Counted from the first letter of the stretch, positions 17,570 through 26,830 are shown. The stretch: DNA of 64,000 bases from Pseudopedobacter sp044361595 (GCA_044361595.1 JBIKIN010000002.1:124001-188000), one strand, 5' to 3'. The notes: generated by a model not told the origin, from the letters alone. Numbers and translations are program-made.

Positions 17570-17663
17570 TTTTGCGTTAACGATAGCAGTGGCAGCTTTT
17601 TTTGCCTTTTTAAACGCTTTGCATATGGCAAAAAAACTATAACGAATAGCGTGTTAAACGCCC
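17570..17663 (+). repeat. Intergenic palindromic repeat element, copy B
   Basis: This is the second copy of the element at 14734-14866, in the opposite orientation. It runs from TTTTTGCGTTAACG to GTGTTAAACGCCC, with the arms TTTTTTTGCC (17598-17607) and GGCAAAAAAA (17627-17636). It lacks the nested motif of copy A; the loop is instead a T/A-rich stretch with ACGCTTTGCATAT. It lies between the carrier-gene terminator and the 3' end of the amidase gene. Confidence 0.72.
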
Positions 17664-17683
17664 AAATCATTTTTCAAATTACA

Positions 17684-19321
17684 CTAAACAGCTTTTGGAA
17701 TTGCGCTAGGAATAAATTTAGGTGCTTTTCTTTGCATAGTGGCTTGCTCAAATGCGTAAGCAATTTTTATAATTTCCTCTTCTTGATAAGCATCGGCGAT
17801 AAAAGATATTCCTACCGGAAGTTCATGAAGCATGCCCATTGGTAATGTGATATGCGGATAGCCTGCTGTCGCAGCCGGACCAGAAAATGAAAACCCGGTT
17901 CCGTAATCTCCATTTATGTTATCAATACAAGCGGCCGCTCCATTAGCAATGCCACAAATGGAATCTAAATTGTTCTCTTTTAGTGTATCAGAAATTACCT
18001 TTCTAGATTTTGTTGATTTTTCTACTGCGTCTAAATATGCTTTATCTTTTAAATCACCTTTTTGGTTGCTACTGATTAAAGTTTCTTGCTTAAAATAAGG
18101 CATAGTGGTATCCTGATTCTCGTTATTGAAGGCAATTACATCGGCCAAGGTTTTAACTTTTGCATTTGCTGTTGCTAAATAACTGTTTACTCCATTTTTA
18201 AACTCGTATTGTAAAACTTCAAATTCGCTATCGCCAGTGGCTGCATTCACTTTGCTGTTTAAATCAACCTCTACAATGGTAGCTCCTAAACCTTTCATGG
18301 TTTCTATGGCTTGTTTAAAAATGGCTATTACATCTTCATTTCTTCTTCTAAAAAATGATTTTTCTACCCCAATCCTCTTTCCTTTTAAAGCATCTTTAGA
18401 AAGATTTTGAGTGTAATCTGCTTTGGCTTTCCCTTTGCTTTCTAGAGTCACAGCGTCTTTATTATCAACACCCGTTAAAATACCAAGGAATATAGCCACA
18501 TCTTTAACGGTACGTCCCATTGGGCCGGCAGTATCTTGTGTAGCAGAAATTGGTATAATACCATTTCTACTCAACAAACCTACAGTGGGCTTAATACCTA
18601 CTAATCCGTTTATAGATGCTGGAGAAGTAATGGAACCATCGGTCTCGGTTCCAATACCAATTACGCAAAAGTTTGCGGCTACGGCAGCGCCAGTGCCTGC
18701 ACTAGAACCTGAAGGATTTCTATCTAAAATATAGGGCATACGGGTTTGCCCTCCACGACTGCTCCATCCACTTGTGCTTCTACTAGATCTAAAATTTGCC
18801 CACTCGCTTAGATTGGTTTTTCCCAATAATACAGCCCCAGCTTCACGTAATTTCTTTACTATAAAAGCGTCTTCTTTTGCTATATTCCCAATTAAAGCTG
18901 TTGCGCCAGCGGTAGTCATCATTTTATCGGCAGTGTCTATATTGTCTTTAATTAGAACCGGAATGCCATGCATTTTACTTCTAATTTTTCCATTTTTACG
19001 CTCAAAGTCCATTTGCTGGGCAATGGTCATTGCATCTGGATTTATTTCTATAACCGCATTAATAGCGGGTCCCTTTTTATCAAAAGCTGCAATTCTATCT
19101 AAATATGCCTTGGTTATAGATTTAGATGATGCTTTACCATTTTGCATCATTTCTTGTAACTGATCTATAGTGGTTTCATTTAATGAAAAGCTATCATCAA
19201 TAAAAAATTCTTGATTGGATTGAGCTGGTTTTTCTGAAACAAGATTTAAGGGTTTTGCAACTAAGGATGTTGTTGCCAAAGTAGCAACCGAGGTGTTAAT
19301 CAAAAATTTTCTTCTATCCAT
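17684..19321 (-). CDS. Amidase (amidase signature family) with twin-arginine signal
   Basis: A 545-residue protein begins with a Tat-type signal (DRRKFLINTS, residues 2-11, then an Ala/Thr-rich hydrophobic run). The Ser-cisSer-Lys triad is present: Lys in VLIKDNID (about 122), the Gly/Ser block NPSGSSAGTGAAVAA (about 208-222) and the nucleophile region GTETDGSITSPAS (about 230-242). Such enzymes hydrolyse amides. The exported form with a Ser-rich loop resembles periplasmic amidases in other Bacteroidota, whose substrates are mostly unknown. It is not GatA: no gatB or gatC is nearby, and GatA is cytoplasmic. It is a single-gene unit. Confidence 0.87.
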   Translation of the reverse strand: MDRRKFLINTSVATLATTSLVAKPLNLVSEKPAQSNQEFFIDDSFSLNETTIDQLQEMMQNGKASSKSITKAYLDRIAAFDKKGPAINAVIEINPDAMTIAQQMDFERKNGKIRSKMHGIPVLIKDNIDTADKMMTTAGATALIGNIAKEDAFIVKKLREAGAVLLGKTNLSEWANFRSSRSTSGWSSRGGQTRMPYILDRNPSGSSAGTGAAVAANFCVIGIGTETDGSITSPASINGLVGIKPTVGLLSRNGIIPISATQDTAGPMGRTVKDVAIFLGILTGVDNKDAVTLESKGKAKADYTQNLSKDALKGKRIGVEKSFFRRRNEDVIAIFKQAIETMKGLGATIVEVDLNSKVNAATGDSEFEVLQYEFKNGVNSYLATANAKVKTLADVIAFNNENQDTTMPYFKQETLISSNQKGDLKDKAYLDAVEKSTKSRKVISDTLKENNLDSICGIANGAAACIDNINGDYGTGFSFSGPAATAGYPHITLPMGMLHELPVGISFIADAYQEEEIIKIAYAFEQATMQRKAPKFIPSAIPKAV

Positions 19322-19417
19322 TGCTATATAATTTTGGAAGCAACAATTTATGAGAAAAAAACAAATTTAATGTGATGTAATAATAATTTTATGTTGCAAC
19401 ATTAAAAATTAAACCAT

Positions 19418-19456
19418 AAAAAAGGCTTAAAAAGATATTAACCTTTTAAGCCTTTT
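19418..19456 (-). terminator. Rho-independent terminator of the tail-specific protease gene
   Basis: AAAAGGCTTAAAA (19420-19432) pairs with TTTTAAGCCTTTT (19444-19456). On the minus strand the hairpin ends in a T-run, 20 bases after the protease stop. Confidence 0.85.
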
Positions 19457-19475
19457 AATTTAGGATGAAATTATC

Positions 19476-21584
19476 TTAAAATTTCATATTTACTTTCGCA
19501 ATTTTCGGATCCGCTATGTAATCTGTTAAAATTTTCATGGTTTCATCTTGAATAAAATCATAATTATCTTCTTTTGGAGCATTTTTATCTCCTTTTACTA
19601 AAGGACTTAACCCTCTTGCAATTCTCAATATATTATCTTTCTCAAAATTTTTATTTTCTTGCTGCTCTCTTTGCTGCTTAAAGGCACTCATATTTAAAGA
19701 TACTTTTACCTCATCATCACGCTTTTTAAATTCAGTAATATCATTTTTAAGGAATTCGTAATCTTTACTCACCTTCATTCTTTCATTATGCAGCTTTATC
19801 AAATCTTCTAAAGCTGGTTTTAAATTGGCGATTTTGGTATAGTTACTTGATTTTATTTCGTCCCATGGAAGCGCAGAAGTTTCTGAACTTTCTCCATACT
19901 TATCAGCTGGAAATATAGTTGGAAACTCGATATCAGGCACTACGCCTTTATGCTGGGTAGAACTACCATTAATACGATAAAATTTTCCCATGGTTAAATT
20001 TATCTGATCTTCTTTATCAGAAAATTTAGGGTTAATTCTTTTCATGGCTATGGCAGATTGCACTGTACCCTTTCCATAGGTTGTATTTCCAACCACTATA
20101 CCTCTTCCGTAATCTTGTATTGCCCCAGCAAATATTTCTGATGCCGATGCACTAAATCTATCTGTCATTACCGCTAGTGGCCCAGTCCAGCTAACACTAG
20201 CGTCTTCGTCTTGGTCAACTTCGATTTTTCCTCTAGAATCTCTTACTTGTACTACTGGTCCCTTAGTAATAAATAAACCTGTTAAGTCTATAGCTTCTGC
20301 TAAAGAACCTCCTCCATTACCTCTTAAATCAATAATCACACCGTCCAAATTTGCCTTTTTAAGGCTGTCTAAAATTAATCTTACATCTCGAGTTGTAGAT
20401 TTATAGTTAGGATTTCCAGCTTGCATTTCTTTCCAATCTGCATAAAAAGCCGGTATTTCTATAATGCCATAAGTAAATTTTTTACCGTCCTTTTCAACAG
20501 TTTTAATTTTCTTTTGTACAGATTGATCTTCTAGAATAATTTTCTCTCTAACCATCTCTACAATTTTAGGCGTTGCGGCTAAATCCTGACCCTTAGAAAC
20601 AATTTTAAGACGTACAGTTGTTGCTTTTTTACCTCTTATTAACTCTATGGCATTGTCTAATCTCCAGCCTACAACGTCAACAAATTCTTCATTTCCTTGT
20701 GCTACGCCAATAATTTTATCATCAATTTTTAACTGCTTGCTTTTATCGGCAGGTCCACCCGGAACAATCCCTTTAATGGTTACAAATTCATTTTCTGATT
20801 GTAGCGTTGCGCCAATACCTTCTAATGATCTATTCATGTCGATATTAAAATTGGCTGCATTAGCTGGATTAAAGTAACTAGTATGAGGATCTACAACACT
20901 GGTAAATGCGCCCATTATTACTTGAAAAGCATCTTGACTATTAATTTTATTAGATTGTACTAATAAGTTTTTATAGCGTTTTTCTAACGTAGACTTAATA
21001 AGAGAGTCTTTTTGATTAGAAACTTTAAGATTTAGAAAATCTAATTTTACCTTTTTGTACCATGATTGATTACTTTGATCTATAGAAGAGAAAAATGGAA
21101 GTTTGCTTCTATCGTAGATATAATCTTCCTTTTTCTCAAAATCAAATTTGCTGTCTAAAGTTTTGATAGAATAGTTAATTCTTTCGTTATACCTTTTTTG
21201 GTATACATTAAACATGTAAAAAGCAGCTGTTAAATCTCCATCTTCCATATCGTCATCAAAAGTAAAACGGAATTTTTCAAAATCCTTAACATCAGAATCT
21301 AAAAAATAACTTTTATTACCATCTAAACTTTTTAAATAACTATCAAATATTACAGAACCTAAAGAGTCATTTAACTTTACTCTTTTATAACTTAAATTGG
21401 TAACTAATTCTGCGATTTGTTTTGTTACCTCGCTTTGACGGGGCTCTGGCTTTAAATTATTAGAGCCAGGGACATCTATGTTTTCGACTCTTGGTGCTGC
21501 AGTACAAGCAATTGTTGCTGCAACAAATATTCCTAAAAAAACTCTTTTTAACATCATTTTAAATTGATTAAAATCTAAATTCAC
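19476..21584 (-). CDS. Carboxy-terminal (tail-specific) processing protease, S41A family
   Basis: The reading frame is 702 residues, but the first ten (MNLDFNQFKM) precede a typical lipoprotein signal (MLKRVFLGIFVAATIAC), so translation probably starts at Met10 or Met11 (about 21554-21557). Domains in order: N-terminal helical domain, a PDZ domain (about 245-330), the S41 core with nucleophile Ser in FSASASEIFAGAIQDYGRG (about 470) and Lys in TTYGKGTVQ (about 495), and the C-terminal DUF3340-type helical extension of Prc. The length matches E. coli Prc (about 680). It degrades or trims periplasmic proteins at their C-termini, with known roles in envelope maintenance. It has its own terminator at 19418-19456. 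Confidence 0.92.
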   Translation of the reverse strand: MNLDFNQFKMMLKRVFLGIFVAATIACTAAPRVENIDVPGSNNLKPEPRQSEVTKQIAELVTNLSYKRVKLNDSLGSVIFDSYLKSLDGNKSYFLDSDVKDFEKFRFTFDDDMEDGDLTAAFYMFNVYQKRYNERINYSIKTLDSKFDFEKKEDYIYDRSKLPFFSSIDQSNQSWYKKVKLDFLNLKVSNQKDSLIKSTLEKRYKNLLVQSNKINSQDAFQVIMGAFTSVVDPHTSYFNPANAANFNIDMNRSLEGIGATLQSENEFVTIKGIVPGGPADKSKQLKIDDKIIGVAQGNEEFVDVVGWRLDNAIELIRGKKATTVRLKIVSKGQDLAATPKIVEMVREKIILEDQSVQKKIKTVEKDGKKFTYGIIEIPAFYADWKEMQAGNPNYKSTTRDVRLILDSLKKANLDGVIIDLRGNGGGSLAEAIDLTGLFITKGPVVQVRDSRGKIEVDQDEDASVSWTGPLAVMTDRFSASASEIFAGAIQDYGRGIVVGNTTYGKGTVQSAIAMKRINPKFSDKEDQINLTMGKFYRINGSSTQHKGVVPDIEFPTIFPADKYGESSETSALPWDEIKSSNYTKIANLKPALEDLIKLHNERMKVSKDYEFLKNDITEFKKRDDEVKVSLNMSAFKQQREQQENKNFEKDNILRIARGLSPLVKGDKNAPKEDNYDFIQDETMKILTDYIADPKIAKVNMKF

Positions 21585-21663
21585 AGCTATAATAAACGGT
21601 TTAAAACAAAAATTTATATTGAATAAGCGTATTAAATTTTATAAATAGGAATTTAAAAGCTTT

Positions 21664-21693
21664 AAAATAAAAAAGACAGATAAATCTGTCTTT
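21664..21693 (-). terminator. Rho-independent terminator of the GHL10 gene
   Basis: AAAGACAGAT (21672-21681) and ATCTGTCTTT (21684-21693) form a tight stem with a two-base loop. On the minus strand a T-run follows. It lies 66 bases beyond the stop of the GHL10 gene. Confidence 0.82.
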
Positions 21694-21758
21694 AGTTTTA
21701 CAAATAATGCTTTAAATATATTAAAAATTAATCCAATTGAAATAAAGCTATTAAAATT

Positions 21759-23312
21759 TTACATGCCTAAGTTTTTATCGGTTTTAAACAAGATTGGTTC
21801 GCTGGGTTCACTCTCGTTTTTAACTCTATCTAAAGCTGTAACTATGTAGGTGTATGATTTAGATTTTTCTATTTGAGTATCTTCCCATGTTGTAGTTTTA
21901 GAATAAAAAACTGCTTTTATAGCTTCGGTATTATTTAAGTCTGGCGAGGTATTACCTTCAAATCTATAAACTACATAACCATAAGCTTCTTCGTTATCAA
22001 TTGCTTTTTGTGGTTTAGACCAAGATAGGTTTATACTATTATTAGCTTGCCTAGCTTTTAAACTGTTTGGCTTATTTGGCGCAATAGAGTCTAGCCAATG
22101 CATTAAAGGAGGTAAAGAAATTCTTTTATAATAATTTTTCGCCAAACTATCTGCAACACCTAATGGATTACTGGTGATGGATTTAGAACTAAAAAATACA
22201 CTACCTTGTACATTTGGATTTTGTCTAATATAATTTAACTGCCTACCTAATTGACTAGAATTTTTCCAAACTAAATCTTTTGTAGCATTTATTTTATATG
22301 CTCCATGACCAATGTATAAGTTTCGGCCGAAGCTATTTTCGCCCCACCAATCTACTAAATTTGCAAAAGGAGCAGCCTTAGTTTCAAAAGCCCAATAAAT
22401 TTGCGGGTTTATATAATCTACCCAGCCTTCTTTTACCCATTTTCTTGAGTCGGCATAAATACCAAAATAAGAATCTCCTCCACTAGTTATAGACCCTTCA
22501 ACATCTTGACTTTTATTCTTCCAAATTCCAAAAGGACTTATTCCAAATTTAATATACTTTTTGTGGTGATGGATACTATCGTTTAGATCTTTAACTAAAA
22601 TATCTACATTATTTCTTCTCCAATCGTCTATGTTTTTTATTCCCTCATGGTGTTCTTTAAAAGTATTATTATCATTTATAATTTGCCCTTTAATAGCATA
22701 TGGGTAAAAATAATCATCAAAATGAACGCCGTCTATGTCGTAGTTATCTACCACATTTAAAATAGTTTTAATGATGTAATTTCTAACTTCTGGAATACCT
22801 GGGTTAAATAACTTTTTACCATCATATTTAAAAAACCAATCAGGATGTTTTCTAGTGATGTGATTATCAACAATATTGTTTTCATTACCGTCAAAAGTTG
22901 CTCTGTAAGGATTAAACCAAGCATGTAATTCTATCCCTCTCTTATGGCATTCTTCAATTGCAAAAGCCAAAGGATCGTAAAATGGAACAGGCGCTTGTCC
23001 TTGTTTACCCGTTAAATATTGCGACCAAGGCTCATTACTAATCGCATAAAAAGCGTCTGTTGCGGGTCTTACTTGAAACATAATGGCATTTATACCATTT
23101 TTTTGATGCTGGTCTAAAATATTTAAAAGCTCTAATTTTTGCTCATTAGAAGAAAGACCTGGTTTACTAGGCCAATCTATATTAACTACGGTTGCAATCC
23201 AAACTCCTCTAAACTCTCTTTTTGGAAAATCCTTAACCTGTGCTTTACAATAGGTCAAAGCAACCAATAAAGTAGTAATAAGAGTGAATGTTTTTTTAAT
23301 TAGCAATTTCAT
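21759..23312 (-). CDS. Glycoside hydrolase-like protein (GHL10/DUF187, YngK-like) with fibronectin type III domain
   Basis: A 517-residue protein has a signal peptide (to about residue 24), then the GHL10 TIM-barrel domain opening with REFRGVWIATVVNIDWPS (about 33-50), with later landmarks HAWFNPYRATFD, VDNYDIDGVHFDDYFYPY and YINPQIYWAFE. A fibronectin type III-like module (about 410-510) follows after a Pro/Asn-rich joint. Family members are thought to act on peptidoglycan-related or other glycans; biochemical data are sparse. It is monocistronic: terminator at 21664, and an upstream CAAAGTTA that reads TAACTTTG on the minus strand. Confidence 0.82.
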   Translation of the reverse strand: MKLLIKKTFTLITTLLVALTYCKAQVKDFPKREFRGVWIATVVNIDWPSKPGLSSNEQKLELLNILDQHQKNGINAIMFQVRPATDAFYAISNEPWSQYLTGKQGQAPVPFYDPLAFAIEECHKRGIELHAWFNPYRATFDGNENNIVDNHITRKHPDWFFKYDGKKLFNPGIPEVRNYIIKTILNVVDNYDIDGVHFDDYFYPYAIKGQIINDNNTFKEHHEGIKNIDDWRRNNVDILVKDLNDSIHHHKKYIKFGISPFGIWKNKSQDVEGSITSGGDSYFGIYADSRKWVKEGWVDYINPQIYWAFETKAAPFANLVDWWGENSFGRNLYIGHGAYKINATKDLVWKNSSQLGRQLNYIRQNPNVQGSVFFSSKSITSNPLGVADSLAKNYYKRISLPPLMHWLDSIAPNKPNSLKARQANNSINLSWSKPQKAIDNEEAYGYVVYRFEGNTSPDLNNTEAIKAVFYSKTTTWEDTQIEKSKSYTYIVTALDRVKNESEPSEPILFKTDKNLGM

Positions 23313-23338
23313 AAAATATTAAGGATTCTAATGAGTTA

Positions 23339-23346
23339 CAAAGTTA
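23339..23346 (-). promoter_or_regulatory. Candidate -7 box of the GHL10 gene
   Basis: On the minus strand TAACTTTG matches TAnnTTTG and lies 26 bases before the ATG. No TTG is found at the expected -33 distance, so support is partial. Confidence 0.42.
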
Positions 23347-23519
23347 ATCCTTTATCCAAAAAAGTAGACGCTTTTTTTAATTAGATATTATAAAAACTAC
23401 ATTCTAATTTTAATTATAAATGTTAATTTTTGATTCTAAATTAATATCAACAATTAATTGAGAAATATTATGAATAAAATTTCAGTTTTTAAAAAAGGAA
23501 TAATTTTTGTTATCATTGG

Positions 23520-24440
23520 ATGAAAAAAATTAAAAACATGGAAAATCAAGGCCAAAAGAAAAAGGATACCAATAAAATTTATTTCTTAATAGCTGTTATT
23601 GTGGCTCTATTAGGCACAAATGCTTATTTATATTTTAAGCAAACAAAATCTAACCAAAGAATTGTAACTATTAGTGATGAAAAAACAGCTTTAGAAACTG
23701 AACTTGAAAAATTAGAAACAGAATTAGAGCAAGCTAATAATTCATCGGGTGAACTATCAGAAGAGTTAAAAGTTAAAGACGAAGAATTAAAAGCAAAAAT
23801 ACAACAATTAAAAGCAGCACTTACAAAAGGGACGTTAACAGCAGGCGAGTTGTCTAAAGCTAAAGAGGATGTTAAACAATTGAGATATTTTGTTGGAAAA
23901 TACACAAACGACATTAATGAATTAACAAAGCAAAACCAATTATTAGCAGGAGAAAGAGATAGCTTAAAAACAACTGTTAAAAGTGTTAAACAGCTTGCCG
24001 ACAACTTAGTTAGATCTAATGATTCTCTTTACAATAAGGTCAAAGTTGGTGCAGCATTAAAAACTTCTACCTTACAAATTGGAACATTTAGGCAAAAATC
24101 TAGTGGTAAAGAGACTATGGTTACGAAAGCTAATACTGCAGAAAAAATAAAAGTTAACTTTACAATTAATGCTAACGATTTAGCTGAAAGAGGAACTCAT
24201 GATGTTTATTTGCGAGTGTTAGACCCAGCAAACAATTTAGTAATAGGCGAAGGTGGTAATTTTGTTGCCAATGAGCAGAACCTACAATACACTTATAAAA
24301 CAGCAGTTGAGTTTAATGGCGAAGCTAAAAATTTCACTATAGATTGGATAAACAAAGAAGGATTTAAAGCAGGTAACTATACCGTTATCTTGTATGCTGA
24401 TGGTTATACTATGGGTAAAGGAACATTTGGTTTAAAATAA
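23520..24440 (+). CDS. Membrane-anchored coiled-coil protein, unknown function
   Basis: The frame encodes 306 residues. A second Met at residue 7 (23538) is a plausible alternative start, since upstream space is tight. A transmembrane helix at about 24-40 is followed by a long heptad-rich coiled coil (about 48-165, Glu/Lys/Leu) and then a beta-rich C-terminal domain (about 185-306) with Gly/Asn/Tyr strands ending GKGTFGLK. The layout suggests an inner-membrane anchor, a periplasmic rod and a terminal Ig-like or sandwich domain. No family is recognised. It is divergent from the GHL10 gene and convergent with tsf, and ends before the terminator at 24513. Confidence 0.8.
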   Translation: MKKIKNMENQGQKKKDTNKIYFLIAVIVALLGTNAYLYFKQTKSNQRIVTISDEKTALETELEKLETELEQANNSSGELSEELKVKDEELKAKIQQLKAALTKGTLTAGELSKAKEDVKQLRYFVGKYTNDINELTKQNQLLAGERDSLKTTVKSVKQLADNLVRSNDSLYNKVKVGAALKTSTLQIGTFRQKSSGKETMVTKANTAEKIKVNFTINANDLAERGTHDVYLRVLDPANNLVIGEGGNFVANEQNLQYTYKTAVEFNGEAKNFTIDWINKEGFKAGNYTVILYADGYTMGKGTFGLK

Positions 24441-24512
24441 TTGCCAAATTGATTAATTCATAATAATTTATTTTTAACGAATTATTCTCAGTTAATTGAA
24501 TATTTAAAACAT

Positions 24513-24552
24513 AAAAAATCCTCATCAAAATTAATTGATGAGGATTTTTTTT
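24513..24552. terminator. Bidirectional terminator between the coiled-coil gene and tsf
   Basis: A perfect stem with arms of about 16 bases (AAAAAATCCTCATCAA and complement) and a 6-base loop has T-runs on both sides, so it can end transcripts from both strands. Confidence 0.9.
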
Positions 24553-24605
24553 AAGTTTTAAGATGTAAGTATTCTTAATACTTAAATCTCAATACTCAAA
24601 TCTTA

Positions 24606-25445
24606 TTAAGCTCCTAATACAACTCTTTTAAAAGCTGTAACGGTTAAACCTTTAGAAGTTTCGTCTAAAAATTTACGGATATCTTTAGAAGAATCTTTAA
24701 CAAATTCTTGGTTTAATAAAGTTTGTTCTTTGTAGAACTTGTTTAATTTACCAGCAGCAATTTTCTCAACCATTTCCTCAGGTTTACCTTCTGCTCTAAT
24801 TTGCTCTTTAGCAATTTCCATCTCTCTTTCAATGATACGAGTATCAACATCGGCTTTATCAACTCCTACTGGGCTCATAGCCGCAATTTGCATTGCAACA
24901 TCTTTACCAGCTTCGTCTAAACCATCAACAGATTGGTTAAAACCTACCAATACAGCTAAACGGTAGTTTCCATGTATATAAGCAACAACTTTATCGGCAG
25001 AGATTGTCTCGAATTTAGAAACACCAATTTTCTCACCAATTTTACCGGTTTGATCAATAATTAAATCAGCAATTTTAGCACCATTTAATTCTTGAGCGGT
25101 TAATTCATCAATAGAAGAAACACCAGTTTCTACTGCCTTATCAGCAATAGCTTGTGCAAATGCAACAAAGTCAGCGTTTTTTGCAACAAAGTCTGTCTCG
25201 CAATTTACTTCAACAATAACACCTTTTTTACCATCGGCAGTTGTTTTAGCAATTACAACACCTTCGTTAGAATCTCTATCTGAACGAGAAGCTGCAACTT
25301 TTGCACCTTTTTTTCTTAAATAATCAATCGCAGCTTCAAAATCGCCATTAGACTCTGTTAAAGCTTTTTTGCAATCCATCATACCTGCGCCAGTTTGCTG
25401 ACGAAGTTTGTTTACATCTGCTGCAGAAATTTGTACTGTAGACAT
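24606..25445 (-). CDS. tsf: Translation elongation factor Ts
   Basis: A 279-residue EF-Ts, the guanine-nucleotide exchange factor of EF-Tu. The N-terminal UBA-like domain carries the LRQQTGAGMMDCKKAL signature (about 14-29), followed by the conserved VVEVNCETDFVAKN (about 76-89) in the core. The length fits the bacterial family. It is the last gene of rplM-rpsI-rpsB-tsf, the common bacterial order, separated from rpsB by 101 bases with a marked hairpin (25480-25532). Confidence 0.98.
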   Translation of the reverse strand: MSTVQISAADVNKLRQQTGAGMMDCKKALTESNGDFEAAIDYLRKKGAKVAASRSDRDSNEGVVIAKTTADGKKGVIVEVNCETDFVAKNADFVAFAQAIADKAVETGVSSIDELTAQELNGAKIADLIIDQTGKIGEKIGVSKFETISADKVVAYIHGNYRLAVLVGFNQSVDGLDEAGKDVAMQIAAMSPVGVDKADVDTRIIEREMEIAKEQIRAEGKPEEMVEKIAAGKLNKFYKEQTLLNQEFVKDSSKDIRKFLDETSKGLTVTAFKRVVLGA

Positions 25446-25479
25446 TTTATTTTCTTTTTTTAAGTTTCTATTTAATAAT

Positions 25480-25532
25480 TATGGGTTGCATGTTATAAGT
25501 TGAAAAATTCAACCTACTACAAACAACCCATA
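25480..25532 (-). other. Intercistronic hairpin between rpsB and tsf
   Basis: Outer arms TATGGGTTG (25480-25488) and CAACCCATA (25524-25532) enclose an inner stem GTTGAA/TTCAAC (25499-25513). There is no T-run. It could slow decay, be processed, or take part in S2-type autoregulation. None of this is shown by sequence alone. Confidence 0.55.
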
Positions 25533-25546
25533 GTTTGAATTTAATT

Positions 25547-26407
25547 TTATTCGCCTTTAGCTTCTTCAGTATCAGCCGCTACCGCTACACCAGTATCAGA
25601 ACCTTTTCTAGTTCTTTTACCAGTTTCGTTAACTACTTTTTCTGATGCTACTGCCGCCGGAGCGTCAACTTTAGCTTTTTCTGCTGCTGCTTCCTTATCA
25701 GTTTCTGCGTCTTTCTCTTGCTTACGCTCTTCTAAACCTTCGATAATAGACTGGATAATAATACCAGTTATTAAAGAGATAGATTTTGTAGCATCATCAT
25801 TTGCAGGAATAGGGAAATCGATATTAGATGGATCTGAGTTAGTATCAACCATTGCAAAGGTTGGAATATTTAACTTTAATGCTTCAGTAACAGCGATATG
25901 CTCTTTTTTAACATCTATTAAGAATAATGCAGCTGGTAAACGGTTTAAATCAGCAATACCTCCTAATAAAGTTTCTAATTTTATACGCTCACGCTGAATC
26001 ATTAATTTCTCTTTTTTAGATAATACATCGTAAGTACCATCTTTTGTCATCTTGTCTATGTTAGTCATCTTTTTAATAGATTTTCTAACAGTAGCAAAAT
26101 TGGTTAACATACCACCTAACCATCTTTCGGTTACGAAAGGCATATTTACTGATTTTGCACAATCAGCCACGATGTCTTTAGCTTGTTTTTTTGTAGCTAC
26201 AAATAATACTTTACGACCAGATTTTACAATCTGCTTAATAGCAGCTGCAGCCTCTTCTACTCTAACAAGAGTTTTGTTTAAGTCGATAATATGGATTCCG
26301 TTGCGCTCCATAAAAATATATTGCGCCATTTTCGGATTCCACTTGCGGGTAAGGTGACCAAAGTGTACACCTGCATCCAATAAGTCTTGATAAGTTGTTC
26401 TTGCCAT
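25547..26407 (-). CDS. rpsB: 30S ribosomal protein S2
   Basis: A 286-residue S2 with canonical segments GVHFGHLTRKWNPKM (about 12-26), FVTERWLGGMLTNF (about 90-103) and AMVDTNSDPSNIDFPIPAND (about 183-202). Most S2 proteins are 240-260 residues. This one adds a tail of roughly 50 residues (from about 235) rich in Lys, Glu and Ala and probably disordered. S2 binds 16S rRNA with S1 contacts and is assembled late. It lies 18 bases after rpsI in the operon. Confidence 0.98.
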   Translation of the reverse strand: MARTTYQDLLDAGVHFGHLTRKWNPKMAQYIFMERNGIHIIDLNKTLVRVEEAAAAIKQIVKSGRKVLFVATKKQAKDIVADCAKSVNMPFVTERWLGGMLTNFATVRKSIKKMTNIDKMTKDGTYDVLSKKEKLMIQRERIKLETLLGGIADLNRLPAALFLIDVKKEHIAVTEALKLNIPTFAMVDTNSDPSNIDFPIPANDDATKSISLITGIIIQSIIEGLEERKQEKDAETDKEAAAEKAKVDAPAAVASEKVVNETGKRTRKGSDTGVAVAADTEEAKGE

Positions 26408-26425
26408 TGTTTTGTCCTCCGAATT

Positions 26426-26812
26426 TTAACGTTTACTGAATTGGAATTTCTTACGAGCTTTAGCTCTACCTGGTTTCTTACGCTCAACCATACGGTTATC
26501 ACGTGTCATTAAACCTTTAGCTCTAAGCGCTGGTTTTCTTTCCGCGTCTAATTCAACAATAGCTTTCGCAATAGCTAAACGAACAGCCTCAGCTTGTCCT
26601 TTTACACCACCACCCGCAACATTTACATTTACATCAAACTGACCTTCTACTGCAGAAACAATAAAAGCCTGGTTTACAATGTACTGTAAAGGCAAAGTAG
26701 GGAAATATTCTTTGTAGTCTTTACCATTAACGGTAATGGTTCCGTTACCCTCTTTTAAATAGATACGGGCAACTGCAGTTTTTCTTCTTCCAGAAGTGTT
26801 AGTAACCGACAT
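26426..26812 (-). CDS. rpsI: 30S ribosomal protein S9
   Basis: 128 residues with the family opening NTSGRRKTAVARIYLKEG (about 4-21) and the basic C-terminus ending KKFQFSKR, whose terminal Lys-Arg reaches the P-site tRNA. The length is standard. It lies 18 bases downstream of rplM and 18 bases upstream of rpsB, all on the minus strand. Confidence 0.98.
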   Translation of the reverse strand: MSVTNTSGRRKTAVARIYLKEGNGTITVNGKDYKEYFPTLPLQYIVNQAFIVSAVEGQFDVNVNVAGGGVKGQAEAVRLAIAKAIVELDAERKPALRAKGLMTRDNRMVERKKPGRAKARKKFQFSKR

Positions 26813-26830
26813 TTCTTTTCTCCTTTAAAT

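Noticed and set aside
17428..17670. Minus-strand frame of 80 residues across the carrier-gene end
   Set aside because: It is made of the 3' end of the carrier gene, its terminator and repeat copy B, with no protein-like composition.
26278..26502. Minus-strand frame of 74 residues across the rpsI-rpsB junction
   Set aside because: It overlaps two ribosomal protein genes in another frame; both are unmistakable, so this frame is spurious.
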